64,000 nt of DNA, from positions 372,001 to 436,000 of the forward strand of contig NZ_AVPS01000001.1 of the NCBI RefSeq assembly GCF_000768345.1. The letters are read 5' to 3'. The stretch comes from Lysobacter concretionis Ko07 = DSM 16239 (GTDB lineage: Bacteria > Pseudomonadota > Gammaproteobacteria > Xanthomonadales > Xanthomonadaceae). Below the pieces are notes generated by a model. The model was not told where the DNA came from, searched no databases, and was given only the letters and a program-made list of their open reading frames with translations. Made by a program: the position numbers and the translations under genes. This document shows positions 38,586 through 51,032 of this stretch, piece after piece (the first letter of the stretch is position 1; the number at the start of each line of letters is the position of its first letter).

Positions 38586-41450
38586 ATGACCGACACCCTC
38601 GCCTCCAGCTACGACCCGACCCAGTTCGAAACCCGGCTGTACCAGCAGTGGGAGGCCAGCGGCGTGTTCCAGCCCCGTGGTGAGGGCGAGCCCTACACCA
38701 TCCTGCTGCCGCCGCCGAACGTCACCGGCACCCTGCACATGGGGCATGCGTTCCAGCACACGCTGCAGGACGCGCTGGTGCGCTACCACCGCATGCGTGG
38801 CTACGACACGTTGTGGCAGATGGGCAGCGACCACGCCGGCATCGCCACCGAGATGGTGGTTGCCCGCAACCTGGCACTGGAAGGCAACGGCGAGACCCGC
38901 GACTCGCTCGGCCGCGAGGGCTTCATCAACAAGGTCTGGGACTGGAAGCAGCATTCCGGCGACACCATCGAGCGCCAGATGCGCCGCATTGGCACCTCCG
39001 GCGACTGGTCGCGCAGCGTGTTCACGATGGACCCGATGGCCGCCGAGGCGGTGATCGAGGCGTTCGTGAAGCTGCACGAGGAAGGCCTGATCTACCGCGG
39101 CCAACGGCTGGTCAACTGGGACCCGGTGCTGAAGACCGCGATCTCCGATCTGGAAGTCGTCAACGAGGAGGAAGACGGCTTCCTGTGGTCGATCCGCTAC
39201 CCGCTCAGTGACGGCAGCGGCTCGCTGGTGGTTGCGACCACGCGCCCGGAAACCATGCTCGGCGACACCGCGGTGATGGTGCATCCGGACGACGAGCGTT
39301 ACATCGGTCTGATCGGGAAAAAGGTCACCCTGCCGTTGACCGGCCGCGAGATCCCGGTGATCGCCGACGCCTACGTCGACCGCGAGTTCGGCACCGGCGT
39401 GGTCAAGGTCACCCCGGCGCACGACTTCAACGATTACGCGGTTGGCCAGCGGCACTCGCTGCCGTTGATCAACATCTTCACCGACGAGGCGACGACCAAC
39501 GATGTCGTGCCCGCGTCATACCGCGGCCTCGACCGTTACGACGCGCGCAAGGCCGTGTTGGCCGATCTGGAAGCCGCCGGCCTGCTGGTGGAAACCGTCC
39601 CGCACGAGCTGCAGGTGCCGCGCGGCGACCGCAGCGGGGTGGCGATCGAGCCGTACCTGACCGACCAGTGGTTCGTGAAGATGGACACCCTCGGCGCGCG
39701 TGGCCTCGAACTCGCGGAGAAGGGCGACGTCAGGTTCGTCCCGGGCAACTGGATCAACACCTACCGCCACTGGATGGAGAACATCCAGGACTGGTGCATC
39801 AGCCGCCAGCTGTGGTGGGGCCACCGGATTCCGGCGTGGTACGACGAGGCCGGCAACATCTACGTCGCGCGCAGCGAAGAGGAAGCGTTCACCCAGGCCG
39901 CGACGAAAAGCGGTGGGTCGCGACCCACCCTACGGCAGGACGACGACGTGCTCGAGACCTGGTTCTCCTCGGCGCTGTGGCCGTTCAGCACCATGGGCTG
40001 GCCCGACCCGGCCCGGATGGCCGAGCGCGGCTTCGACCGGTTCGTGCCGTCCTCCGTGCTGGTCACCGGCTTCGACATCATTTTCTTCTGGGTCGCCCGG
40101 ATGATCATGATGACCGACCACTTCACCGGCGAGGTGCCGTTCAAGGACGTCTACATCACCGGCCTGATCCGCGATGCCCACGGCCAGAAGATGTCCAAGT
40201 CGAAGGGCAACATCATCGACCCGATCGACCTGATCGACGGCATCTCGCTGGAGGACCTGGTCGTCAAGCGCACCACCGGCCTGATGAAGCCCACGGACGC
40301 GCCGAAGATCGAGAAGGCGACCCGGCGCGAATTCCCCGACGGCATCCCGGCGTTCGGCGCCGACGCGCTGCGCTTCACCATCGCCGCGCTGGCCACCCAC
40401 GGCCGCGACATCCGCTTCGACATGGGCCGCGCCGAGGGCTACAAGAACTTCTGCAACAAGCTGTGGAACGCCAGCCGCTTCGTGCTGATGAACACCGAGG
40501 GTGAGGCGGGGCGCTCGCGAGCCACTGGCTCGCGCCCCGACGAACGCCCGACGGCTGCGCCGGCGGGCCGGAACACGGGTTTCTCGGGCGCGCCCGAGCC
40601 GAAGACCGATGCCGAGCGCTGGATCCTCGCCCAGCTCGACAAGACCGCCGCGCAGGCCGCGCAGCACTTCGCCGGCTACCGCTTCGACCTGCTCGCCCAG
40701 TCGCTGTACGAGTTCGCCTGGAACGACTTCTGCGACTGGTTCGTCGAGCTGGCCAAACCGGCCCTGCACGGCGACGACGAGGCAGCCGCGGGCAGCACCC
40801 GCCACACCCTGCTGTACGTGCTGGAGCGCCTGCTCAGCCTGCTGCATCCGCTGATTCCGTTCGTCACCGAGGAGTTGTGGCAGCAAGTCGCCCCGCGTCT
40901 GGGCATCGACGGCGACACCATCATGTTGCAGCCCTACCCGCAGGCTGGCGACATCGCGACCGCGGGTTATGCCGCTGCCGAGGCCGATGTGGAATGGCTG
41001 AAGGCGATGGTGTCCGCATTGCGCCGGGTGCGCAGCGAGCTCAACGTGGCGCCGTCCCGGCAGGTCACGCTGCTGCTCGCCGGTGCCACCGACCGTGACC
41101 GCGAGCGCACCGCACGCTTTGACGGCTCGCTGCGTTTCCTGACCAAGCTGGAGCGGATCGAATTCATCGACGACGCGTCCACCGCGCCGGCTGCCGCCAC
41201 CGCCGTGGTCGGCGAGCTCAAACTGCTGGTGCCGCTGGAAGGCCTGGTCGACCTGGGCGCCGAGCGCGCCCGGCTGGACAAGGAACTCAAGCGGGTGGAG
41301 GTCGAGATCGGCAAGTGCAACGGCAAGCTGGCCAGCGACACCTTCGTCAACAACGCGCCGCCGGCCGTGGTCGAGCAGGAGCGCAAACGCCTGCTCGACT
41401 GGAACCTGCAGCGCGACGCGCTGGCGGTACAACGCGCCAAGCTGGGCTGA
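38586..41450 (+). CDS. valS: Valyl-tRNA synthetase
   Basis: A class I synthetase of 954 residues that charges and edits tRNA-Val. It has the HIGH-equivalent HMGH in [15 protein letters not shown], the editing region [19 protein letters not shown] and the KMSKS motif in [16 protein letters not shown]. The anticodon domain and a C-terminal coiled-coil arm ([19 protein letters not shown]) follow. ATG 38586 ([16 protein letters not shown]) is preferred because family homology begins there. Two peptides not expected in the family are inserted, each encoded by palindrome-bearing DNA: around 39909-39935 (SGGSRPT) and 40498-40600 (about 33 residues rich in Arg, Gly, Pro and Ala). Confidence 0.95.
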   Translation: MTDTLASSYDPTQFETRLYQQWEASGVFQPRGEGEPYTILLPPPNVTGTLHMGHAFQHTLQDALVRYHRMRGYDTLWQMGSDHAGIATEMVVARNLALEGNGETRDSLGREGFINKVWDWKQHSGDTIERQMRRIGTSGDWSRSVFTMDPMAAEAVIEAFVKLHEEGLIYRGQRLVNWDPVLKTAISDLEVVNEEEDGFLWSIRYPLSDGSGSLVVATTRPETMLGDTAVMVHPDDERYIGLIGKKVTLPLTGREIPVIADAYVDREFGTGVVKVTPAHDFNDYAVGQRHSLPLINIFTDEATTNDVVPASYRGLDRYDARKAVLADLEAAGLLVETVPHELQVPRGDRSGVAIEPYLTDQWFVKMDTLGARGLELAEKGDVRFVPGNWINTYRHWMENIQDWCISRQLWWGHRIPAWYDEAGNIYVARSEEEAFTQAATKSGGSRPTLRQDDDVLETWFSSALWPFSTMGWPDPARMAERGFDRFVPSSVLVTGFDIIFFWVARMIMMTDHFTGEVPFKDVYITGLIRDAHGQKMSKSKGNIIDPIDLIDGISLEDLVVKRTTGLMKPTDAPKIEKATRREFPDGIPAFGADALRFTIAALATHGRDIRFDMGRAEGYKNFCNKLWNASRFVLMNTEGEAGRSRATGSRPDERPTAAPAGRNTGFSGAPEPKTDAERWILAQLDKTAAQAAQHFAGYRFDLLAQSLYEFAWNDFCDWFVELAKPALHGDDEAAAGSTRHTLLYVLERLLSLLHPLIPFVTEELWQQVAPRLGIDGDTIMLQPYPQAGDIATAGYAAAEADVEWLKAMVSALRRVRSELNVAPSRQVTLLLAGATDRDRERTARFDGSLRFLTKLERIEFIDDASTAPAAATAVVGELKLLVPLEGLVDLGAERARLDKELKRVEVEIGKCNGKLASDTFVNNAPPAVVEQERKRLLDWNLQRDALAVQRAKLG
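39912..39933 (-). repeat. GTAG-headed palindromic repeat inside valS
   Basis: The 18-bp perfect palindrome GGTGGGTCGCGACCCACC is followed by CTAC, so read on the minus strand it begins GTAGGGTGGGTCGCG. It is translated in frame as part of SGGSRPTLR at a place where synthetases usually have a variable acidic loop. Confidence 0.85.
40498..40600. repeat. Palindrome-rich in-frame insertion in valS
   Basis: About 100 bp encode a low-complexity peptide ([20 protein letters not shown] and on) between NTEG and KTDAERW, where family members have a short loop. The DNA contains the arms CGCGAGCC-ACT-GGCTCGCG (40517-40535) and the perfect 16-bp palindrome CTCGGGCGCGCCCGAG (40583-40598). Confidence 0.75.
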
Positions 41451-41631
41451 CGTCCCTGCCTGAAGTTGGACTGCCCCCGACCCGATAACTGCCCCAATAC
41501 AGGAGCAACGCAGGTCGCGAAATCCGCAACCGGGTCCGGGACGCTGGCAGCCCCTGGCGACGCAAGCATCAGATCGCAACCCATGGCATCCGGTACGGTG
41601 TCAGGTCATGTCGGTGCGGTGCGTCGTGCAT

Positions 41632-41653
41632 TCGCGACTGACGTCGCTCCTAC
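41632..41653 (-). repeat. GTAG-headed REP-like repeat overlapping the rimI stop codon
   Basis: On the minus strand it reads GTAGGAGCGACGTCAGTCGCGA. The TAG of its head is the rimI stop codon. The rest of the 199-bp valS-rimI gap shows nothing recognisable. Confidence 0.85.
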
Positions 41654-42135
41654 ATTTCCGGCAGCAGCTCCAGCGCCATCACCAGCCCGTCCTCACGGCC
41701 CTGGTGGGCGGGGTAGTAGCGCGGGCGACGGCCGATCTCGTTGAAACCTTCGTCGTGGTACAGCGCGATCGCGTGGGTGTTGCTCGGCCGCACTTCCAGG
41801 AACACCCGCTGCACACGGCGCGCGCGGGCGAGTTGCAGCAGCACGCGCAACAGCGCGCGACCGTGGCCGCGGCCCTGCAGTTCCGGGGCGATGCAGATGT
41901 TCAGGATGTGCGCTTCGCCGACCGCCAGGCTCATCAGGAAGTAGCCGACGATCCGCCCCTCGTCCTCCAGCACCCAGGCCGGGTAGCCCGCGTTCAGGCA
42001 GTCGCGGAAAATGCCGAGTGTCCACGGGAATTCATACGCGCGTATTTCCAGCGCGTGCACGGCGACGAGGTCGTCGGCGCGCATCGGCCGGCGATGGAGT
42101 TCCGGCAGAGCAGCATCGGCCGCCTGCGCGCTCAC
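41650..42135 (-). CDS. rimI: Ribosomal-protein-alanine N-acetyltransferase RimI
   Basis: A GNAT acetyltransferase of 161 residues that acetylates the N-terminus of ribosomal protein S18. The fold is clear: RPMRADDLVAVHALEIRAYE, FPWTLGIFRDCLNAGY, the acetyl-CoA loop ELQGRGHGRALLRVLL and the C-terminal SNTHAIALYHDEGFNEIGRR with the catalytic Tyr region. GTG 42135 is chosen because it overlaps the upstream gene's stop as GTGA. An ATG 13 codons further upstream would overlap that gene by 43 bp. The stop codon lies in a GTAG repeat. Confidence 0.93.
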   Translation of the reverse strand: MSAQAADAALPELHRRPMRADDLVAVHALEIRAYEFPWTLGIFRDCLNAGYPAWVLEDEGRIVGYFLMSLAVGEAHILNICIAPELQGRGHGRALLRVLLQLARARRVQRVFLEVRPSNTHAIALYHDEGFNEIGRRPRYYPAHQGREDGLVMALELLPEM

Positions 42136-42710
42136 CCGTCGCGGCCCCGTCGCAGCGCCCGCAGGCGAACCCACAAGGCGCGCTTGGCGAGCGGATCGCT
42201 CCGCAGACGGTCCAGATCGATGTCGAGCATCGCCAATGCCTCCTCGGCCTGATCGGCATCGCGTCCGGACACGCGCAGAACCGCAGCGAGCAGGGGGTCA
42301 ACCGGGACGGGTTCCGGCGGACGGGCGCGTTGGCCGGCGCGACGGGCCTCCTCCAGTGCCGCCTTCTTGGCCGCCACATCGGTTGGCGGGCGCGGAACTG
42401 CCGCGCCGGTCGATGGCGCGACTTCGACCGGATTGGCCACCGGTGCCTGACGCGGCGGCCGTGCCGGGGAAACCGATGCGGTCTGCTCGTCGGCACGCCG
42501 GGGCGCTGCGGGGTCGGGCGACGCGGGGGGCGACCCGGCACGCGGTGCTGCGTCGCGCGCGGAGTGCGCCGCGGACGGCGTCTGCGCCGGGTCGGGCTCG
42601 GCAGTTGGGGCCGCCGCCGGTTCGACCAGGGCCGGATCGCCGGCCAGCAACAGCACCGGATGGCCCAGCGCCTGCAGCCATTCGTGCTGCTGCGTGGTCC
42701 ACAGGCTCAT
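42132..42710 (-). CDS. Hypothetical protein, candidate DNA polymerase III psi subunit (HolD-like)
   Basis: A 192-residue protein in three parts. The N-terminal segment MSLWTTQQHEWLQALGHPVL is followed by a Pro/Ala-rich linker (about 35-125). The charged helical C-terminus ends LDRLRSDPLAKRALWVRLRA. The W-x-x-L-x-x-L-G start and the terminal L-R-x-(N/D)-P-x-A-x-x-A-L-W pattern resemble, from memory, E. coli psi. The gene adjoins rimI exactly as holD does in E. coli and Pseudomonas. It overlaps pssA upstream (ATGA) and rimI downstream (GTGA). Psi evolves fast, so this is a proposal, not an identification. Confidence 0.5.
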   Translation of the reverse strand: MSLWTTQQHEWLQALGHPVLLLAGDPALVEPAAAPTAEPDPAQTPSAAHSARDAAPRAGSPPASPDPAAPRRADEQTASVSPARPPRQAPVANPVEVAPSTGAAVPRPPTDVAAKKAALEEARRAGQRARPPEPVPVDPLLAAVLRVSGRDADQAEEALAMLDIDLDRLRSDPLAKRALWVRLRALRRGRDG

Positions 42711-43489
42711 GGCGTGGAGTCCGCCGGCGTCCTCCGCAGACGCCGGAACGCCGCATGCACTGGGCCGGACACGGCATACAGCGCGGTGATCGCCAGCAGC
42801 ACGCGCGGCGGATCGATCGCGATGGCGGCCACGACCGCGACCACCACCAGCACCGTCAGGAACGGCATCCGGTCGTGTTGCGGACCGCCGCCCTTGAAGC
42901 TGAAATAGCGCACCGGCAGGACCATCAGCAGGGCCGCCGCGACGGTCGCCGCCAGCGCCAGGTAACGCAGCTGGTCGCCCTGGTAGCCCAGCACGTAGCA
43001 GGTCCAGACCAGGCTGGCGACCAGTCCCGCCGCCGCCGGGCTGGCCAGGCCGATGAACCAGCGCTTGTCGACCTGGCCGACCTGCGAGTTGAACCGCGCC
43101 AACCGCAGCGCCGCGCACGCGGCATACAGGAAGGCCGCGACCCAGCCGATCTTGCGCGCGGTGACGCCATCGAGCGCCATGAACGCCAGCGACCAGTGGT
43201 ACATCACCAGCGCCGGGGCCAGGCCGAAGCTGATCAGGTCGGCCAGCGAGTCGTACTGCACGCCGAACTCGCTCTGGGTATTGGTCAGCCGCGCCACCCG
43301 GCCGTCCAGCCCGTCGAGGATGGCAGCCACGAAAATCGCGATGCAGGCATCGTCGAAATGACCCTGGGTGGCGGCGATGATCGCGTAGAAACCGGCGAAC
43401 AGGCCGCCGGTGGTGAACAGGTTGGGCAACAGATAAATACCGCGCGGGCGCGGGCGTGGCGGGGTCGAAAGCGGGTGCGTGGGTTCCAT
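42707..43489 (-). CDS. pssA: CDP-diacylglycerol-serine O-phosphatidyltransferase
   Basis: A membrane enzyme of 260 residues that makes phosphatidylserine, the precursor of phosphatidylethanolamine. The CDP-alcohol phosphatidyltransferase signature D-G-x2-A-R-x8-G-x3-D-x3-D is present in LDGLDGRVARLTNTQSEFG and VQYDSLADL. Several hydrophobic segments follow (GWVAAFLYAACAALRLARF; LAALAATVAAAL-like region; LTVLVVVAVVAAIAI). It is the bacterial type II integral form. It is first in the leftward pssA-(holD-like)-rimI operon. Confidence 0.93.
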   Translation of the reverse strand: MEPTHPLSTPPRPRPRGIYLLPNLFTTGGLFAGFYAIIAATQGHFDDACIAIFVAAILDGLDGRVARLTNTQSEFGVQYDSLADLISFGLAPALVMYHWSLAFMALDGVTARKIGWVAAFLYAACAALRLARFNSQVGQVDKRWFIGLASPAAAGLVASLVWTCYVLGYQGDQLRYLALAATVAAALLMVLPVRYFSFKGGGPQHDRMPFLTVLVVVAVVAAIAIDPPRVLLAITALYAVSGPVHAAFRRLRRTPADSTP

Positions 43490-43573
43490 TTCCGCAGTCT
43501 AACGCTTGCTTGCACGGCGACGCGGTGCTGCAATCGGGCCATTGACGTCGTCATCACTGCATCGGAAGCCCTC

Positions 43574-43996
43574 ATGTCCTCTTCGCGTGCGTTCCTCCTT
43601 GCCCGTTTTCTTCCCTGCCTCGCCGCTGCCGCATTGCTGGTGGCGCTGCCGCTCGCAGCCGGAGAGCTGTACCAGTGGAAGGATGCCAACGGCGTCACCC
43701 ATTACTCCGACGCGCCGCCACCCAGCGGCGACTACAAGAACCGCCGCATCCATGATGGCGGCAGTGCCGGGAGCGCCAACGAGGCGAGCGGAAAGGCGCC
43801 GGTCGAAAGCAGCCAGTGCACCACCGCGCGCGCCAACCTCGCCCTGCTGGAAGGCGACGGCCCGGTCGGTATCGACAACGATGGCGACGGCAAGCCCGAC
43901 AACGAGATGAGTGCCGACCAGCGCGGCGCGCAAAAGCAGCTGGCCGAAGCCGCGATCAAGGTCCACTGTACCGCCGCGGCTGGCCAGACGCAGTAA
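43574..43996 (+). CDS. DUF4124-containing secreted protein
   Basis: A 140-residue exported protein. The signal peptide is [20 protein letters not shown] followed by [10 protein letters not shown]. It is followed directly by the DUF4124 motif [20 protein letters not shown]. The remainder is hydrophilic, with two cysteines ([25 protein letters not shown]) and an aspartate-rich [11 protein letters not shown] stretch that could bind a metal ion. Function is unknown across the family. It stands alone between divergent pssA and purL. Confidence 0.85.
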   Translation: MSSSRAFLLARFLPCLAAAALLVALPLAAGELYQWKDANGVTHYSDAPPPSGDYKNRRIHDGGSAGSANEASGKAPVESSQCTTARANLALLEGDGPVGIDNDGDGKPDNEMSADQRGAQKQLAEAAIKVHCTAAAGQTQ

Positions 43997-44156
43997 CGAA
44001 AAGCGTTCCGCCGGTCGCCCCCCAGCGGCACGTCGACGGGATATCGGGCGGAAAATCCGGTCGGATAAACGGGCTGCCCACCAAGCTTCCCACGCCTGCA
44101 TGCGGGTACCTCGGCTGGCTTACAATAGCCGGCCCGTCGACCTGTGGTACCCGGAC

Positions 44157-48221
<4,065 letters not shown>

Positions 48222-48254
48222 TTGGCGTAGACGCGCGCTGGTGATTGGCGCGCC

Positions 48255-48372
48255 GCGGGAGGCGGCCGACGGGGGTATGGCTGCTCCCGCGGTCAGGGCT
48301 TCCCGCCCTGACTCGGGGCCGCCGGTCGTCCATGGCCGACTTTCCGCCATACCCCCGCCGGCCGCCTCCCGC
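48255..48372. repeat. Long inverted repeat with an internal stem-loop
   Basis: The arms 48255-48280 and 48347-48372 match at 25 of 26 positions (GCGGGAGGCGGCC...GGTATGG). Inside is an 8-bp stem GTCAGGGC-TTCCC-GCCCTGAC (48292-48312), so the whole can fold as a branched hairpin. Confidence 0.9.
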
Positions 48373-48406
48373 CCCATCTTTCGTTGGCTTGCGTGACCGG
48401 CTATGT

Positions 48407-48477
48407 GTAGGAGCGGCGTCAGCCGCGATCCGGAGTCGGTGCGCGCGGTTTCCGATCGCGGCTGACGCCGCTCCTAC
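48407..48477. repeat. Inverted pair of GTAG-headed REP-like repeats
   Basis: Perfect 24-bp arms (GTAGGAGCGGCGTCAG...) at 48407-48430 and 48454-48477 are separated by 23 bp. GTAG heads and paired inverted copies are features of RAYT-associated REPs in Stenotrophomonas and Pseudomonas relatives. Confidence 0.92.
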
Positions 48478-48504
48478 AAGCAGCCTTTGGAGCCAACCAC
48501 CGGC

Positions 48505-48616
48505 GCGGCGTCCTGCCGGGGTCGGGCGAGCAGTGCGCCATGGATGGCGCACGGCGGCGAGTCAGGCCATGGATGGCCTGACCGAGCCGGGCAGCCCGAC
48601 CCCGACAGGGCGCCGC
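48505..48616. repeat. Branched palindromic element with two ATGGAT-loop hairpins
   Basis: The outer arms 48505-48526 and 48595-48616 match at 20 of 22 positions, and both mismatches would be G-U in RNA. They enclose two hairpins with the same loop: GTGCGCC-ATGGAT-GGCGCAC (48533-48552) and GTCAGGCC-ATGGAT-GGCCTGAC (48561-48582). The predicted form is a multi-way junction. Confidence 0.9.
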
Positions 48617-48774
48617 TCCCACCCGACGCCGGCCTTTGCTCCCCGCTCTTGCTGCAGTGCCTTCCACCCCTATCGGCACCACGTTTCGAGCCCGCGAAAA
48701 CCGGCTGAACCGCGAGCGAATAGACACCTCCGCCGACCTGTTAAAGTCGGCCGTTGAAGGACTCGGAGAGCGAT

Positions 48775-50532
48775 GTGAACGCAACAGCAGGCACACTCGC
48801 GGGCGGCACGGATGACCGCGGCATCGACAGCAATCGGGTCGAGGGCAATCCCGTGGAAGAGCGGATCGTCGACGCCCTGCTCGCGAAAGGCCGGCTCAAG
48901 GAAGCCGACCTCGGCCGCGCGCGCCGCTTGCAGGCCGAGACCGGCGGCAGCCTGCTCGCGCTGCTGACCCGGCTCGGGCTGGTGTCCGAGCGCGACCACG
49001 CCGAGACCGTCGCCGAGGTGCTCGATCTGCCGCTGGTCAGCGCCAAGGCCATGCCGGAGCTGCCGCCCGAAGGCGTGGCGCTCACGATCAAGTTCATGAA
49101 GCAGTTCGCGGTCGTGGCGGTGGCCGAAACCGACCCGGCGGTCGAGGTGCTGGTGGCTGATCCGCAGGACGCCTACACCCTGGATGCGGTGCGGTTGGCG
49201 ACGGGACGCGAGGTCCACGCCAGCGTCGGCCTGCGCTCGGAAATCGACGAGTTGATCGAGCGCTGGCACGGCCAGGGCCGCAGCGCGATGGGCACCATCG
49301 TCGAGACCGCCGAAGGCGAGGCCACCGGCGATCTGGACGACGTCGAGCACCTGCGCGACCTCGCCTCCGAGGCGCCGGTGATCCGGCTGGTCAACCTGGT
49401 GATCCAGCGCGCGGTCGAGCTGCGCGCTTCCGACATCCACATCGAGCCGTTCGAGAACCGGCTGAAGGTGCGCTACCGCGTCGACGGCGTGCTGATCGAC
49501 GGCGAGAGCCCGCCGGTCAACCTGACCGCGGCGGTGATCAGCCGCATCAAGATCATGGCCAAGCTCAACATCGCCGAGCGCCGGTTGCCGCAGGACGGCC
49601 GGATCATGCTGCGGGTGCAGGGCAAGGAGCTGGACCTGCGCGTGAGCACGGTGCCGACCGCCCACGGCGAATCGGTGGTGATGCGCCTGCTGGACCGCGA
49701 ATCGGTCGTGCTGGACTTCCACCAGTTGGGCTTCACCGACGAGTTCCTGCCGCAGTTCGAGCACGTGCTGCAGCAGCCGCACGGCATCCTGCTGGTGACC
49801 GGCCCGACCGGTTCGGGCAAGACCACCACGCTGTACACCGCGCTGAGCAGGCTCAATACGCCCGACGTCAAGATCATCACCGTCGAGGACCCGGTCGAGT
49901 ACCAGATCGAGGGCATCAACCAGATCCAGGCCAAGCCGCAGATCGGGCTGGATTTCGCCAACGCCCTGCGCAGCATCGTGCGCCAGGACCCGGACATCAT
50001 CATGATCGGCGAGATGCGCGACCTGGAAACCGCGCGCATCGCGATCCAGTCCGCGCTGACCGGCCACCTGGTGCTGTCCACGCTGCACACCAACAACGCC
50101 GCCGGCGGCATCACCCGCCTGCTCGACATGGGGGTGGAGGACTACCTGCTGACCTCGACCGTCAACGGCATCCTCGCCCAGCGCCTGGTGCGCCGGCTGG
50201 AGCCGACCCATGCGGAGAAATACCCGGCGTCGCCGGAGGAGATCGAGCGCTTCTCGCTGCGCCGCTACCAGCCCGACGGCGAGATCTTCCTGTATCGCCC
50301 GCGTGCCTCGGCACTGGCCCCGACCGGCTACCAGGGCCGCACCACGATCATGGAATTCATGGTCATCAACGACGACCTGCGCCGCGCCGTGATGCGCCAC
50401 GCCGGCATGGGCGAGATCGAGCAGATCGCCCGCGACGCCGGCATGCGCACGATGTACGAGGACGGCATCCTCAAGGCGATGGCCGGACTGACCACGATCG
50501 AGGAAGTGCTGCGGGTGACCGAGGATGCGTGA
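48775..50532 (+). CDS. gspE: Type II secretion ATPase GspE (XpsE)
   Basis: A cytoplasmic motor of 585 residues that drives pseudopilus assembly. An N-terminal MshEN-like domain (EERIVDALLAKGRLKEADLG; YTLDAVRLATGREVHASVG) precedes the ATPase core. The core has LRASDIHIEPFENRLKVRYR, Walker A GPTGSGKTTTLYTAL, the Asp box VEDPVEYQIEGINQIQ, Walker B DPDIIMIGEMRDLETA and the His box GHLVLSTLHTNNA. The zinc-binding CxxC pairs found in many GspE proteins are absent (the region reads LEPTHAEKYPASPEEIERF). GTG 48775 is chosen because GGAGAG lies just upstream; a TTG further up is less likely. It is the first gene of the operon. Confidence 0.95.
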   Translation: MNATAGTLAGGTDDRGIDSNRVEGNPVEERIVDALLAKGRLKEADLGRARRLQAETGGSLLALLTRLGLVSERDHAETVAEVLDLPLVSAKAMPELPPEGVALTIKFMKQFAVVAVAETDPAVEVLVADPQDAYTLDAVRLATGREVHASVGLRSEIDELIERWHGQGRSAMGTIVETAEGEATGDLDDVEHLRDLASEAPVIRLVNLVIQRAVELRASDIHIEPFENRLKVRYRVDGVLIDGESPPVNLTAAVISRIKIMAKLNIAERRLPQDGRIMLRVQGKELDLRVSTVPTAHGESVVMRLLDRESVVLDFHQLGFTDEFLPQFEHVLQQPHGILLVTGPTGSGKTTTLYTALSRLNTPDVKIITVEDPVEYQIEGINQIQAKPQIGLDFANALRSIVRQDPDIIMIGEMRDLETARIAIQSALTGHLVLSTLHTNNAAGGITRLLDMGVEDYLLTSTVNGILAQRLVRRLEPTHAEKYPASPEEIERFSLRRYQPDGEIFLYRPRASALAPTGYQGRTTIMEFMVINDDLRRAVMRHAGMGEIEQIARDAGMRTMYEDGILKAMAGLTTIEEVLRVTEDA

Positions 50533-50544
50533 GGTCCCCCTTAC

Positions 50545-50572
50545 CGTCATCCCCCGCGAAGGCGGGAATCCC
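50545..50572 (+). repeat. CGTCAT-type palindromic repeat after gspE
   Basis: The copy begins CGTCATCCCCCGCGAAGG and has one extra C compared with the others. It lies 12 bp after the gspE stop and immediately precedes the GIY-YIG cassette. Confidence 0.88.
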
Positions 50573-50590
50573 TGCGACATCAGCCAACAT

Positions 50591-50620
50591 CGTCATTCCC
50601 GCGAAGGCGGGAATCCATGG
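50591..50620 (+). repeat. Left 30-bp inverted repeat of the GIY-YIG cassette
   Basis: The copy CGTCATTCCCGCGAAGGCGG...CCATGG matches the reverse complement of 50965-50994 at 28 of 30 positions. The two differences are at paired positions of the internal palindrome, so each copy keeps its own hairpin. Confidence 0.92.
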
Positions 50621-50653
50621 ACGCTGCTTTTTTTATTCCAGGGAAGGAATGCA

Positions 50654-50992
50654 ATGGAGAGACAACCCTGCGTTTATCTGCTCGCCAGTGCTCGCAACGG
50701 AACGATCTACGTCGGTGTCACCAGCGACCTGGTTACGCGTATCTGGCAGCACCGCGAGCATGTCGCCGGAGGCTTCAGCGCACGCCACGACGTTACGCGG
50801 CTGGTTTGGTACGAGCAGCATGACGCCATGGAATCGGCCATCCAGCGGGAGAAGCGCATCAAGAAGTGGAACCGTGAATGGAAGCTCCGTTTGATCGATT
50901 CCTCCAATCCCTCGTGGCGGGACCTGTGGCCTGAGATCATCGGCGCGGTACCCACGGCGAACGTCCATGGATCCCCGCCTTCGCGGGGATGA
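50654..50992 (+). CDS. GIY-YIG nuclease family protein inside a palindromic-repeat cassette
   Basis: A small single-domain protein (112 residues) of the GIY-YIG superfamily (YhbQ/UPF0213-like). The motif halves appear as CVYLLASARNGTIYVGVTS, then VTRIWQHREHVAG with the conserved Arg, and the downstream Glu region AIQREKRIKKWNREWK. ATG 50654 has AAGGA upstream. The frame runs into the right-hand repeat, which supplies the last eight codons (HGSPPSRG) and the stop. It interrupts the gspE-gspF junction, which is normally tight, and is unrelated to secretion. It may nick DNA at or near such repeats, but this is a hypothesis. Confidence 0.9.
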   Translation: MERQPCVYLLASARNGTIYVGVTSDLVTRIWQHREHVAGGFSARHDVTRLVWYEQHDAMESAIQREKRIKKWNREWKLRLIDSSNPSWRDLWPEIIGAVPTANVHGSPPSRG

Positions 50993-50994
50993 CG
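50965..50994 (-). repeat. Right 30-bp inverted repeat of the GIY-YIG cassette
   Basis: Its reverse complement, CGTCATCCCCGCGAAGGCGG...CCATGG, is identical to the solo copy at 16625-16654. It encodes the C-terminus and stop of the GIY-YIG protein. Confidence 0.92.
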
Positions 50995-51032
50995 AACCAA
51001 ACCAGACAAACCGAGGCAGAACGCGTTTACCC

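Larger units (their letters stand above)
48222..48774. other. 553-bp non-coding gap filled with nested inverted repeats, upstream of gspE
   Basis: No gene was found. Almost all of it is structured: a 26-bp-arm element (48255-48372), a GTAG repeat pair (48407-48477) and a branched element (48505-48616), entered separately. Only about 48620-48774 is free of obvious repeats and must hold the promoter of the type II secretion operon. Confidence 0.85.

Noticed and set aside
44098-44126. A full sigma-70 promoter for purL
   Set aside because: TACAAT is a fair -10, but no -35 resembling TTGACA sits 16-18 bp upstream, so it is only mentioned in the purL entry.
50591-50994. The GIY-YIG gene as a homing endonuclease in an intron or intein
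   Set aside because: It lies between genes, not within one, and gspE and gspF on either side are each complete.
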